This document shows, one piece after another, positions 1 to 10,543 of a stretch of DNA of 64,000 bases. The position numbers and the translations under genes are program-made. Within the stretch, counting starts at the first letter, position 1, and every line of letters begins with the position of its first letter. Origin of the DNA: Salvator merianae (Eukaryota > Chordata > Lepidosauria > Squamata > Teiidae); NCBI GenBank assembly GCA_003586115.2, contig QVOM02000112.1, forward strand, positions 48,346,669 through 48,410,668, in the 5' to 3' direction. The notes beneath the pieces were generated by a model, which saw only the letters and a list, made by a program, of their open reading frames with translations, ran no database searches and was not told where the DNA came from.

Positions 1-657
1 AAAAAAATTCTAGAATGGTTTTCAAACTTGCAAGTTGATATCAAAGAGGAAGATATTGAAAGAATCCATAGAGTATATAAACCAATGTTTTTAAAAGACA
101 AAAAACCTAGAGATGTGGTGATTGCATTTGCAAGAGAGAGTAAAAGAGACTATGCTCTTAAGAAATTGAGGTCCATTAAGGACTTATGTTTTCAGCAAAC
201 GTCTGTGAGGGCTTTTCCTGATATTTGTCCAGAAACTCTTAAAGAACGCCAACTCCTCCATCCGATCACAAAAATTCTGATAATGAACTCGTTAAAATTC
301 AGCTGGATGTTTCCAATGGGGATAGTGATCTTTCAAGATAACAAAATCTACAAGGCAATAGATTTAAAAGAGGGAGCAAGATTATTGAAACAGCTGGGTT
401 TGGATTTTGAAGAGGGAGAAGAAGCTTCTGGAAGTGCTTCGAGATCATCCACTCCAGCATCCATGCCAGTTTTGCCAGATGAAACATTACCTGAAGGATC
501 AGTACCACCTAAATTTGGGGAGGAAGAGGAAGAGGAATTAAGAGAACTGGAGAAGAGAATGACTGAGCTGAGAAATAAAGAAAAAGAAGCCAAGAAATCA
601 GAACGAGCTCAAAGGGTAGAGAAACGGCAGAAAGCTAAACAAGCTAAGGAGATATAG
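1..657 (+). CDS. L1 retrotransposon ORF1 protein, C-terminal part (runs off window start)
   Basis: The frame is open from base 1 to the TAG at 655-657, so this is the 3' part of a longer ORF; no start codon is visible. The protein matches the L1 ORF1p layout. An RRM-like segment (DIERIHRVYKP, then VVIAFARE and SKRDYALKKLRS) leads into the C-terminal domain with DICPETLKERQLLHPITK and FSWMFPMGIVIF. In the L1 family this protein is an RNA-binding chaperone that coats L1 RNA in cytoplasmic particles. The last 80 or so residues are a highly charged Glu/Lys tail after a Ser/Pro-rich linker, unlike the short end of mammalian ORF1p. The RT-bearing ORF2 follows 500 bp downstream on the same strand. 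No internal stop is seen, so this part is intact. The family call is confident; whether the upstream coiled coil exists cannot be seen. Confidence 0.88.
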   Translation, partial: KKILEWFSNLQVDIKEEDIERIHRVYKPMFLKDKKPRDVVIAFARESKRDYALKKLRSIKDLCFQQTSVRAFPDICPETLKERQLLHPITKILIMNSLKFSWMFPMGIVIFQDNKIYKAIDLKEGARLLKQLGLDFEEGEEASGSASRSSTPASMPVLPDETLPEGSVPPKFGEEEEEELRELEKRMTELRNKEKEAKKSERAQRVEKRQKAKQAKEI

Positions 658-1157
658 TTTATGATATATGTTCATGTAATTTATGTCTTTTTTTCTCTTC
701 TTCTCTTTCTTTCTTTTTCTTTAAGTGAAGTGAAGATGGCAGAGAGTAAAATTTGTGTATAACAATTAGATAATGAAGAGTGAAAGTATGTGGCCAGAAC
801 AACTTTACTTCTTTAAAAAAAAAAGAGAGAGTGTTTAAAGTAGACTATTTAAGGTGGAATAATTAAAGTAGGGCTAAAAGCTACAAAGTAGAGAAGCGGG
901 AGGAAAAGCTTATTTAGAAGTATATTGATAAATATTTTATTAATATGAATAAGGGGTAGATGGGGCGGGGGGCTCAGTGTCCATTTTTTTTTCTTCCCTC
1001 CCCCACCAATGACAGTTTTATTTAAACTGTCTTTTTTCTTTTTTTCACATGGGGGGGAATGTAGTAGGGGTAGGGTTCACAGTAGGCACATGGGAAGACA
1101 ACAAAAGTTTTATAGATGGATCAAATGATGGGTCAGTGAAAATAATTTTAAAAGGAT
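658..1157 (+). other. L1 inter-ORF spacer
   Basis: This 500-bp gap between the two L1 ORFs has no ORF. It contains a pyrimidine tract near 687-722, short A runs near 816-826 and a G-rich run near 960-972. Mammalian L1 spacers are only tens of bases, so this is long. It could be a lineage trait or hold degraded sequence. Confidence 0.5.
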
Positions 1158-2970
1158 ATGGATAGTATGAAAATAATGTCTATAAATGTAAATGGTTTGG
1201 GATCAAATGTGAAACGTTACAGATTATATAAGCTGCTGAAACAGTGGAATGTTGGTATTTTACTACTACAGGAAACTCACTGGAGGAGGGGAAGGGACGA
1301 AATAAAACTCAATTTTTCTGGCTGGTCACAAATATATGATTCTGGAGGAACTAGCAGTTCTAGAGGAGTAGCAATATTGATTAAGGATAATGTTAACTTT
1401 GAACTACAGGAAATGAGAAAAGATAAGGAAGGTAGATATGTTTTTGTTAAGGGGTTAATGGAGGGATCTAAAGTAACATTTGCTACTGTCTATGCTCCTA
1501 ATAGAAACCAATACTTTTTTTTTGTTAGTACAATAACTAAATTAATGAGGTTCTATGAAGGAAGCTTGTTTGTAGCAGGTGACTTTAATTTTGATATAAG
1601 AAAATGGAATATTAGTAGATGGAATTTGATAGAAGGTTATGAAAAGGTGAATGCAGGAATATCTCCCCCGACATTTTGGTCAGGAAGGCATAAAAAGTTT
1701 ACTAACATAGATTTCTTTGTTATGAACCAAGCAAATAGCTTTCAAATTAAAAATATATATACAGAACAAATTTGGTTGTCAGACCATGCTCCAATAATTA
1801 TGCGGATGAAATTAGGAGATGAACCATGCAAAAATTGGAGATTTGATCCAGGGATTTTAGAAAATGATATGTATAAGGAGAGATTGAAAAGGAAAATAGA
1901 ATTATTTTTTATAGAAAATAGAACTCAAGGAATGTCAGAAAATGTATTATGGGATGCTTTTAAAGCAACAATTAGAGGGCAGTGTATATCACTGGGGATT
2001 TTACAAAGAAAAATATGGAAAAGAAATAGGGAAGTGTTGTTAAATAAAGTAAAGGAGTCACAGTTGAAATATATACAAAATAAGACAAGAAGAAACAGGC
2101 AAGACTGGGAGAAAAATAAAAAAGAGCTAGAAAATTATGATATTGTTAAATGTAGTAAGAAATAGGCTCTGATTAAAAATGAGTATAACAGCTGGGATAT
2201 ACAAGCAATGAAAAGGATCTCAAAAATTATTAGAAAGAAGAGGGAAAAAAGAATAATTAATAAATTACAAAATTTAGAGGGAGAAATAAAGGTTAAGAAT
2301 AAGGAAATAGTAGACATAATGGCTAAATATTATGAAAATCTATATAAGGGAGATAGAATTCAAGACTTTGTATGGACTATCAACAGAAAATTAACAGAAG
2401 AGCAGAAGGTGAGATTAAATGCAGATATAACCCAGCAGGAAACAGAAGAGGTAATTCAGGGTCTAAAACCTGTTAAGTCTCCTGGTCCTGATGGGTTTAC
2501 AGCTATTTTCTATAAAAAATTTATAAAATTATTAGTACCTCAGATGCAAATTCTTTTTAATGATATATTAAATAATAGACTAAAACCAGATTCTTGGAAT
2601 AAGATAGAAATAATTACAATATCAAAACCTCAAAAAAATCCAGTAGATCCTGGCTCTTATCGACCAATCAGTTTGTCAAACCAGGATTATAAAATATTTA
2701 CTAAGGTTTTGACTAAAAGGTTAGAGGAAATTATTTCAAAAATAATAAAGGAGGATCAATATGGGTTCATTAAGAATAGATTTATTGGTGACCCTATAAG
2801 AAATTTAATTAATGTCATTTATCATGCTAAAAAACACAATAAAAAAGTAAGAATTTTGAAATTAGACGTGATGAAGGCATTTGACTCGGTGAATCATCAA
2901 TATTTATATAACGTATGTCAAAAGTTCGATATGGGGGATACATTTTGTGAAGTAATGCATGGTTTACTCT
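1158..2970 (+). pseudogene. L1 retrotransposon ORF2: endonuclease plus N-terminal half of reverse transcriptase, stop codon and 3' truncation
   Basis: The ATG at 1158 opens an AP-type endonuclease. Its motifs are SINVNGL (residues 8-14, Asn10), LLQETHW (Glu39), VAILI, VYAPN, GDFN (141-144), IDFF and SDHAP (208-212). In L1 this domain nicks target DNA and RT then primes from the nick. A single TAG at 2163-2165 interrupts the frame. Reading continues in the same frame into the RT region, with SPGPDG near 2478-2495, YRPISL, and the motif A region LDVMKAFDSVNH near 2860-2893. The sequence stops being L1-like at 2970, before any FADD/YADD catalytic motif, so RT is incomplete and the C-terminal Cys-rich region is missing. 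The stretch between GDFN and the IDFF region is shorter than in mammalian L1, suggesting a small in-frame deletion. This copy cannot encode a working ORF2p. Confidence 0.9.
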
Positions 2971-3536
2971 GGGCCTGTTCGCACTGTGCGAGTGGCATGT
3001 TCCTGTCCGTTCGCTAGAATGGAGCTTTCGCACTGCCGCGGGCACGTGCCTCACCCGATCCGAACCACTCCGTACCCGATTCGAACCTGATGTTGGGTAA
3101 GGCAAGACAAGTAAAAGCTTGTCTTCATCCCAACCTGCGTGATGGAGCGAAGATCGGGCACGGTGCTTTCGCACTGTTTGCAATGGCGTCGGGCGTGGCT
3201 GGTGCGGCTACGCATGCGTGGTCCGCTGCTTTGTACTCCGGTACGAAATTTTCGTACCCTGATACGATGCTTCGTGCCCGGGATAGCCCTTTGGGCTTGG
3301 CAGCCTAGCTGCCGTTACGAAGCCGGGTTCATGACGAGCCCTCTGGGCACGAAGTGGGTACGACGGTGCGAAGTGGGTACCGAACTAGTGGCTGCCATTC
3401 GCACTGTTCCCTCTGCTGGTTGGCTTCGGGTTCGTTCCTCTGGCCGGGAGTGCGAATGGCGGCCAGCATTCTCCAACCTCTCCGGTTCGAAGGCAACTAC
3501 TCGGAACGGTCTACCGAGCTCAGTGCGAAAAGGCCC
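2971..3536. mobile_element. CpG-rich non-autonomous TIR element (MITE-like)
   Basis: The left end GGGCCTGTTCGCACTG and the reverse complement of the right end (GGGCCTTTTCGCACTGAG) form a terminal inverted repeat. The motif TTCGCACTG recurs inside (near 3028, 3168 and 3399). The 566-bp body is CpG-rich and partly self-complementary (for example CCGGTACGAAATTTTCGTACC near 3239), unlike the AT-rich flanks. No transposase frame is seen. Flanks are TCT and TAT, so no clean TSD. The GGGCC-type end resembles other elements here that have TTA duplications, so PIF/Harbinger-like is possible but unproven. Confidence 0.65.
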
Positions 3537-3975
3537 TATATCTCACAATACTAGAACTTGAGGTCACTCAACGATGCTGATAGGCAGGACGGATGAGGGG
3601 AAGGTCTTTGTTTTTTCAATGGTTCAATGAGATTCAATGGTTTTTTCAATGAGATTCAATGGTTTATGGAATTTATAACCAGAGGGGTTGGTGGCAGCCA
3701 CTAGTCTGGATAGCTTTAAGAAAGGGCTAGAAAAATTTGTGGAGGAAAGGTGTAACAGTGGCTATTAGAATTGATGCCTAGGTACTGTCTCCAGGTTGGA
3801 GAGATGGGCAGGATGCCTTTAAAGGCATTTTCAGGGAGTCAAGAGCAGATGAAGGTTTTACCTTTGTTTTCTGCTTGAGATGCCCAGAAGCAGCTGGTGG
3901 GCCTCTGTGTGAAACAGGGTGCTGGACTAGATGGGCTGTGACAGGATCCAGCAGGCTCCTCTTAATGTTCTTATG
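3537..3975 (+). mobile_element. CR1/L2-group LINE 3' end
   Basis: This has the layout of a CR1/L2-type LINE 3' terminus. A degraded end of ORF2 (GGTGGCAGCCACTAGTCTGG region, 3691-3770) is followed by the 3' UTR. It ends in GCTGGACTAGATGGGC, GATCCAGCAGGCTCCTC and ATGTTCTTATG at 3975. A second copy with the same end is at 22078-22280. Truncation of the 5' side is usual for LINEs. The exact clade (CR1, L2 or L3) is uncertain. Confidence 0.72.
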
Positions 3976-4544
3976 ACATACCAGAGCTTCCAGCAAGAGT
4001 GTCAGTTTGCTCTAGTCACTATGTCTATATTTCCTAGGTGATTCCCTATTTATGGTTGGTTGCCATCAAACATATTTTCCCATAACCCCTGAGCCTGCCA
4101 CCTGTCTGCATTTCCACATCATCATGTTGTCACCCAGACACTGAACTCCATGCTGATTGCCTCTGCTTGGAAGTGCAGTTGTTCCCATGCCATGAGAGGA
4201 ACAGAATATTTACTTTTATAGAAAAGCATCCCATTCCTAATTGCAGGCAATGTTGGTTGCAATCTAGAATGCAGACAGCAACCAATGGTGTCAGATTTGC
4301 AGGCAAAGAAGAGGAAAGGTCAGGCAGGAGACAACTGTGAGCAGTAATTAACCTTTTCATGCAAGACATCCCTCACAGGCAAAACTGTTTGGCTGAGTTT
4401 GCCTTCCACCACTACAGGTATTCAGTTTATGAGATGGTTGGATGGGGGAATGCTGTTGATACACCCATGTCAAAATAATTTTTTCCCCTAAGCCCAGTGC
4501 AAACTTTTTTTTAGCTTTTTCAGAAGAGTAGGATCTACAGTATG
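3976..4544. other. No feature recognised
   Basis: No convincing ORF, RNA gene or classifiable repeat seen. The sequence is of ordinary mixed composition. Confidence 0.4.
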
Positions 4545-4553
4545 ATGGAGCAA

Positions 4554-5128
4554 ATATTTCAAAGCCTGCCTTCAGATGGCAGGAGGCATTGTGGGATTGA
4601 AAGAATTGTGGCCTGCAATTACCTCTTGCTGCCCCCTGGCAGATGTGAAGAGTAATCACAGCCTTACCTTTACATCTGCTGCCAGCTTCTGAAAAGGGCT
4701 CTCTTCATGGTAGTCTCATTTGTAGTAGTTTTGGGCTGTTGTGCTGTGTTCCATAGAACCTAAGCTTAGGTTCTCAGAAGAACTATGGAACACGGCACAA
4801 CAGCCCAAAACTACTACAAATGAGCTTTCTTCATGTTACTGGAAGCCAGCCAAATGCCCAACTATTTCCTTTTTGTTATTTTCTGTGTACTTGTTTGGCT
4901 TCCAGTAACACGAAGAGACCTCATTCCGGAAGCTGTTGGCAGGCGTGAAAGGTAAGGGGAACTATTATGGGAAACTCAGCATCCTTGCTGGAGTTCTCAT
5001 AATGATCTATGGGGTTATCACCTCACTAACCCAGGACTATATTGGGAATGGTGTAATGACACCTGGCTTTCTCAATATAGTGCCAGGGAATCATGGGTTT
5101 TAGCCTGTGTCTGAAGGCAGTCAAAGAA
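4554..5128. mobile_element. Fold-back (multi-hairpin) element with 9-bp direct repeats
   Basis: Successive inverted repeats fill the interval. Hairpin 1: 4715-4756 pairs with 4783-4824, 42 bp with one mismatch, around a perfect palindrome AACCTAAGCTTAGGTT. Hairpin 2: about 4826-4850 pairs with 4894-4916. An outer arm pair links about 4661-4690 with 4924-4957, and others lie at 4637-4687 and 5037-5088. The ends are also inverted: CTGCCTTCAGA near 4566 against TCTGAAGGCAG near 5110. The direct repeat ATGGAGCAA flanks it at 4545-4553 and 5129-5137. No ORF is evident. A 9-bp TSD would suit a Mutator-like or fold-back element; the superfamily is not established. Confidence 0.68.
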
Positions 5129-5137
5129 ATGGAGCAA

Positions 5138-5715
5138 TGTTTTTTCAAACAGCTTCTCTGTAGGTATATTTATATTCCCATTTCTTCTACCTGGATTTGT
5201 TTTGCATCCAGCACTTTTAAAAGTCCTTCAGTCAACAAAACAAATGAAAAAATCTTGAATACTCACACTTGCCTGGAGTACAAAGTGATGCCATGAATCC
5301 TGTTGCTGGTTAAAAATGAAACACTTTCTGACCAGTCGTTTTACAGATTATGCATTTTGCATTGGTTTGCTGCTTCTTTGCTTTTGATTCAACATCATGA
5401 ACAGTTATAGGTCGGAAGGGAAAAAATTCAGTTTGTGTGTCTGTGGGGGATAATCTTGGATTATGTCACTATGTCTATTTACGCAATATAAGCTTAGTGA
5501 AATCTTTTAGAGATTAGAAACATCAGGTTTTCCTTTACCTTACCTTTTCTTTTGCTAAAAAGGCTTTATTTTATTCATTTCTTTGCTATCTGAATTTAAA
5601 ATCTCTCCTTCACCAAATGATGTTAGGGTGGGTAACAAGGTAAAAATAAGAATATGTTCATTTACATAATAATGATACAGTTTGAAGGATACACACATCC
5701 AGGGAGTGTGAGACT
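5138..5715. other. No feature recognised
   Basis: AT-rich sequence without a supported gene or repeat. Confidence 0.4.
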
Positions 5716-6012
5716 GGCCGTTTTCACATAGTAATTTGCCAGTCGTGCATGCCTGATCGTCTGCTTGCACATGCATGATGAGCAGATCGCACCCAGGAAG
5801 GACACCTCACCAAAGACAAGTGCAATCAGCCCCTTACTGGAAGCTCCCTATGAGCTTCTGGTAAGGTTCCATATGGCAGTTTTCTGCTCCACTGGTAGAA
5901 GTGATTGGGAGCAGTTGAATACCGCTTCTGGTTGCTTTGGCCACCTAGTGGCGTGAATGCACCTGACTAGCAAGCATCCTAGATGCTTGCTAATATCAAG
6001 TGCGAACAGGCC
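5716..6012. mobile_element. Possible TIR element
   Basis: The left end GGCCGTTTTCACAT and the reverse complement of the right end (GGCCTGTTCGCACTT) are similar and echo the ends of the 2971-3536 element. Short internal inverted repeats occur, such as AGCAAGCATCCTAGATGCTTGCT near 5970. No clear TSD. Weakly supported. Confidence 0.4.
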
Positions 6013-6197
6013 TGCTGTGAATTTCTTTGCTGGTCCCAATTTATCCTCAAAAATCCCTGTGAGAATGAGTAGGGTAACTGACCCAAGGGAACACAATGAA
6101 ACTTCACTAGGTCACAACACCAAAGAAGTTCTGCACAGGTAGGAAAGTAGTGGAAGTGAAGCTACAAAGTTATGTAGTAAGTTGTAACAAACACTAC

Positions 6198-6370
6198 AGT
6201 CATTTCTGCACTAGGTCTTATTCTGGATTATATCCCAGAATAGGGGTCTACCATCTGCATGGTAGTGCATACAATGGCAGACCCAGGGTGGAACCTTCCA
6301 TACTAGCATGAGGATGGCAGCCCCCTATTCTGGGATATAATCTGGGATATGACTCAGTGCAGAAAGGACC
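6198..6370. mobile_element. Small TIR element, TTTCTGCACT family (diverged copy)
   Basis: The ends (TTTCTGCACTAGGTCTTATT at left, AGTGCAGAAAGGACC at right) and the inner mirror TATATCCCAGAATAGGGG / CCCCTATTCTGGGATATA match the elements at 8307-8476 and 17802-17981. It is about 173 bp and palindromic, with no coding capacity. More diverged than its relatives. Confidence 0.62.
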
Positions 6371-8306
6371 AATGGCACTTGATTCTGTACTACTGCAGCT
6401 TATAGCTAACCAGATTCATTTAACAGAGGTTCAGCAAGATCTGTGTTTGGTTGTGTCCACCTAAGCCATACTCATGGTAGACTGAAATCAAGGAAATGTT
6501 ATTGTACTGATTTCATTGGATACACTCTAGGACATGATAAAATGACTTGGTTGAATACAAAACATTCTTTCTTTGGGGATCCTGGCCCACTGTTTCCATA
6601 CTGAATGCTTGTTATGAAATATACAAGAGCAGCAGATCTTTTTGTAGGGAAATTATTGGAAAGATCTAAACCATTGTAAAAATGTTGAAATAAAGGGAGC
6701 TTCGTCTATATCCCCTGCCTTGGGACAGAGGTGTAAGAGCCATTCTGGGGAGCAACTGAGCCTCAGTCCCACAGCACCAAGCAACCTGCGAGTGGAATGT
6801 CCTCTTGCAGCAACAAGGATTCTACACAGACTTGTTTTGGAGGACCAGAAATGACACCAGAACTTGCCCAGTTTTGGTCTTGCCCATGGTAATTCTGGGT
6901 AGAATCTTCATTTGTTTAGTCAGATCCTCATGCATCTCTGGCCACGGGAGTGACCTTAGAGTATTTGCTACTGGGTTACAAGTAGGTTGCTCTCAGTGCA
7001 GGTAGTGGAAGCTTGGCGCTGGATGGGCCAAGAGAGTTTGAATGTCTCATCTCCTCTTCACTCCAGTGATGGGTCAAAGGGCCTGTGGGGATGTAGCCTA
7101 AGAGCTCACTTTGCTGGTCAGGTGCAGGGTACTTTTTGCTTCTGATATACAGAAATACAACAGCAAAAAAGTCCTGTTGTGATATGGAAGCAAAATATGG
7201 CCCATATAACTAAAACTGATAATTATAATGAATGCAAATGCTGCAGTTCTGATTCCTTGTGTAGATCTGCCATATCTCAGTACAAGCCCCACTGATCTAT
7301 ATGAGCTGCTCCAAACTATAACTACTGCTGTGTGCAATAGAAATAATTATCCACAGTGTGATTTCCTCTTCCTCTAAAGCATCTTTTGAACACAGACTAT
7401 TAATTTTGGGAGGAGATTTGCTTTCTTTAATGACACTGCCAAGTGCAGGGATGGGGGTCTGATTTTCTCACTTTTTTTTTTAGTGTAGTTAGATCTCAGT
7501 GCCAAAGCATCAAAGACCTTCATTCAATCCAGCTGTATTGAATGAGACTCTGAAAAGGACATGAACTCAGAAAAAAATTAAAGTCAATTTATTGACTAGA
7601 CATCAAACCTCTGGGCTATCAAAGTACCAAGAATCAAAATACTTCTCCGTGAAAACTTTCATGCATAACAGAGTCCTAATTATTCATGTAAGCATTAATT
7701 GCAATCAGTGGATAGATGAATGTTTTTCCATACTGTGTCCTACAGTTACATGTGTTTGTTTTGCTGTCAAAGTGAAAATCTAATTTTTTGCTTTGTTGTC
7801 GAACAACAACATCAAAACCTGGTTTTTTTGCATTCACTTTTGCACTTTTTCACAAATAAAAATACATTTTTTTTCATTGAAAAAGCCCTTTTCATGGGTA
7901 AACGCACAGTGAAAACACAAATGTTTGATTGAATTGTTCATTTTCACAAACAGGAGATTGGTTTGATTCAACTGTATTTATAGACGTCAATCAAATTTTG
8001 TACATGTCCATACCCTACACTGTACTGATTGTACAGTGAATGTTGAACTTTTATGAGTTTGTATATATATATCAAAGAGAGCAAGATTAAGAGCTTGATT
8101 CCTTTGTATGTCCATATAGGGGATGTGTGTTAAGGCTAGTTCCAGTAGGATATCTACAAAGGGAGCTTCTGTTATTTCCTTTTCCCTTTTACAGCCCAAG
8201 TTGTTTAGGGCTTTATGTCAAAGCATTGAATTGAGCTCAGTAGCAAACTGGTAACTAGTTCAGTTCCTTTAAGACCAGTGTGTGTTGTGCCTGGTCAGAA
8301 CTATAT
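6371..8306. other. No feature recognised
   Basis: About 1.9 kb of AT-rich DNA without a supported ORF, RNA gene or classifiable repeat. Confidence 0.4.
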
Positions 8307-8476
8307 CGCCCTTTCTGCACTTGGACTTATTCCAGATTATATCTCAGAACAGGGACCTGCCATCTGCATGCTGTGGTAGGCCCTGGGCAAGACCTTTCAT
8401 AGTTTGCACTAGCATGTGGATAGCAGGTCCCTATTCTGAGATATAATCCACAATAAGGCCAAGTGCAGAAAGGGCC
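8307..8476. mobile_element. Small TIR element, TTTCTGCACT family
   Basis: GCCCTTTCTGCACTTGGACT at left mirrors GGCCAAGTGCAGAAAGGGC at right. Inner arms TATATCTCAGAACAGGGACC and GGTCCCTATTCTGAGATATA also pair, so the whole 170 bp folds back. Non-coding MITE-like element. A TSD is not clear in this copy. Confidence 0.68.
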
Positions 8477-8718
8477 TTTGTCACCAGAGCACAATAGTCA
8501 CCCTTTGGGATCTCCCAAAGAGCTGTTTACTTACTATCAGACTGTTAGTGTATTCCTTCTTCAAACTAAGGAGCACTTGGGAAGTGAATGACAGTTTCCA
8601 CACGGAAAGAGGAAGGATACTACAAGCTTAAGGACCATTCACCCTCCAAACTAAGATAAACATTTGCTTCTCTTAAAGCTGCAGCATACTGTTTGAGTAC
8701 TTCTGGAAGTCCCCATCT

Positions 8719-10122
8719 AGCTAAAATTGCAGTGAAGGAATCCCCAGCTGTGATTTTGACAGGTGAGGGAGACTTTCTGCTCCCTATGTCAAGATCAGCT
8801 GTGATTTTGAGTCTGGAGTAGGGATGTGCACAAAAGGAATTTTCTCTGTTCGTTTCGCAATGCATCGAAGCTTCGTTGCTTCGTTTTCGCACGAAAACGG
8901 AAGTCGCGAAAATGGCGATTTTCGTTTTCGCAGCAAAAATTTTCGCAAAAAAAACGGAAGTGCAAAATCAATGAAATAAGTAGTGAAAAACAAACGCCGC
9001 ATATCCCCCTGCCCTGTCCCTTCTATATTTGACCGTCCACGTTGCTAATTTAAGGAGTTGCTTCGTTAAAGGTAAAAATTGCACGGAGCTTACTTTTTAC
9101 CGGCGGCCGGTTTGTAGCAGGATTCAAAGCAATGAAGGCACGTTTGGGGTTCCTCACTGCAGATCGAAAGCAAGCGAAAGCAAGCGAAGGAATTTTTTTC
9201 GCTTTGATTTTTTGTCATTTTCGATGCCTTTTTGACGCTCATGTCTGTGCGCACACACGCGCTAACTTCTGTCCCTTTAACTTATCGGTGTGACTCATCG
9301 CTGTCTGCTGTCCGTGTCGATCGTTTGGGGCACAGAAATTATTACCTCGCCTACGAGGCGGGCAGGCTTAGTCAGCGACATGTGAAGTAATTGCCTTCAG
9401 CTCAGCGTGTAATTTAGAAGACTGGCGGCAGCCGCAGGATGAAATAACTCCCTCCCTACTTCCGAGCAGCAGCGAAATGACACCTCGTCTTGCCCTCCCT
9501 CCCTACTTCCGAGCAGCAGCAAAATGACGCCTTGTCTTGCCCTCCGTTTCAAAAAGCAGAACTATATACCACCATCAAAGATGTTTTATTAACTCCTAGC
9601 CATCTGAGTTTCTCATCCTCATGCGGTGCGATCGCTGTGAGGCAGGCGAAGAGTTAAAAAAATACCGTCTTTCCTAATGTGATGCATTACAATTTCCACC
9701 TCTAGAGGCAGAGACTTGATGCTACGAAGCTACCGAGCTTCGTTGCATTGCAGTTTTCGCAGCGAAAAGAGATGAAAATAGCCGTTTGCGGTGAGTGGCG
9801 AAGGTCACAAAAATTGACGAAAATGGCCACGACTTTCGCTATTCGCTTTCGCAATAGAGAGGGCACTTCGCATTCAATGCGAATGTTGCAAAGCAACGAA
9901 ATTCGTACGAAATTTCGTTGCTTCGAAATTTCGTGCACATCCCTAGTCTGGAGAGTAGAGGCTACCTCTTCCTCCCTCCTCTGAGTTAAAAACCTTGACT
10001 CAGGAGAGGAAGGGAGAGGCAGCTGTGTCAAAATCACAGCTAATCCTGAAGTGCACGAGGGAGAATGCCTCTCCTGCCCGTCAAAATTGAGGTTGGGGAT
10101 TCCCTCATTGCAATTTTGATAG
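8719..10122. mobile_element. Imperfect inverted-repeat element interrupted by a hAT copy
   Basis: The left arm (8719-8810) and right arm (about 9954-10122) are imperfect reverse complements. For example, ATTGCAGTGAAGGAATCCCC near 8726 pairs with GGGGATTCCCTCATTGCAAT near 10095, and CAGCTGTGATTTTGA near 8798 pairs with TCAAAATCACAGCT near 10028. The 1.1-kb hAT element at 8819-9945 sits in the loop. This suggests an older palindromic element that served as target. Confidence 0.55.
8819..9945. mobile_element. hAT-type non-autonomous element, copy A, perfect 8-bp TSD
   Basis: Starts TAGGGATGTGCAC and ends GTGCACATCCCTA, flanked on both sides by GTCTGGAG (8811-8818 and 9946-9953). An 8-bp TSD is the hallmark of hAT transposition. 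The 1127-bp body is rich in TTCG/CGAA words and has subterminal fold-back sequence. It carries a two-unit 47-bp tandem repeat starting at 9448 and 9495. No transposase frame is seen. Low CpG loss compared with the flanks suggests a fairly recent insertion. Confidence 0.85.
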
Positions 10123-10400
10123 GCAGGGAGAACTATCCCCCTTCCCTCAGAATCAAAGTGGAGGAGTCAGACAAACACCTTGAGTGACCACCGAAAAGAA
10201 CCACTTGAATTGCTCTCAGGGCTCTAAACAGCTCTGCAGTAGAAGCTGCATAATGACCTTGTTTCTGGCATAGTGGCATAGAGTGTGATGTCCATGCAGA
10301 CACTATGCTCTACCCCTATACTTAATGTGCAACGAGGGGGAAGTGTCATGCAGACACTGCACCCTCACTGTGAATTCAAGGCACCAAGGATCCTGCCAAT
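10123..10400. other. No feature recognised
   Basis: Short stretch between elements with nothing identifiable. Confidence 0.35.
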
Positions 10401-10408
10401 ATGTAGAA

Positions 10409-10535
10409 CAATGGTGGCCACAAATTATGACCTTCTAGATGTGGTTGACCTTCAGCTCCCATCATTGCTTGCTGTTGGATCTTGTAGGAGTTATAGTCCA
10501 GCCACTTCTGGAAGGCTATGGTTTGGCAAGCCCTG
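10409..10535. mobile_element. 127-bp palindromic hAT-type MITE with 8-bp TSD
   Basis: ATGTAGAA occurs on both sides (10401-10408 and 10536-10543). The body is an imperfect palindrome: ACCTTCTAGATGTGGTTGACC and CAGCTCCCATCATTG on the left answer AGGAGTTATAGTCCAGCC and CACTTCTGGAAGG on the right. The right end ...CAAGCCCTG reads CAGGG on the other strand, typical of hAT ends. The core resembles a common reptile palindromic repeat (CTACAACTCCCATCAT type), from memory. Confidence 0.7.
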
Positions 10536-10543
10536 ATGTAGAA

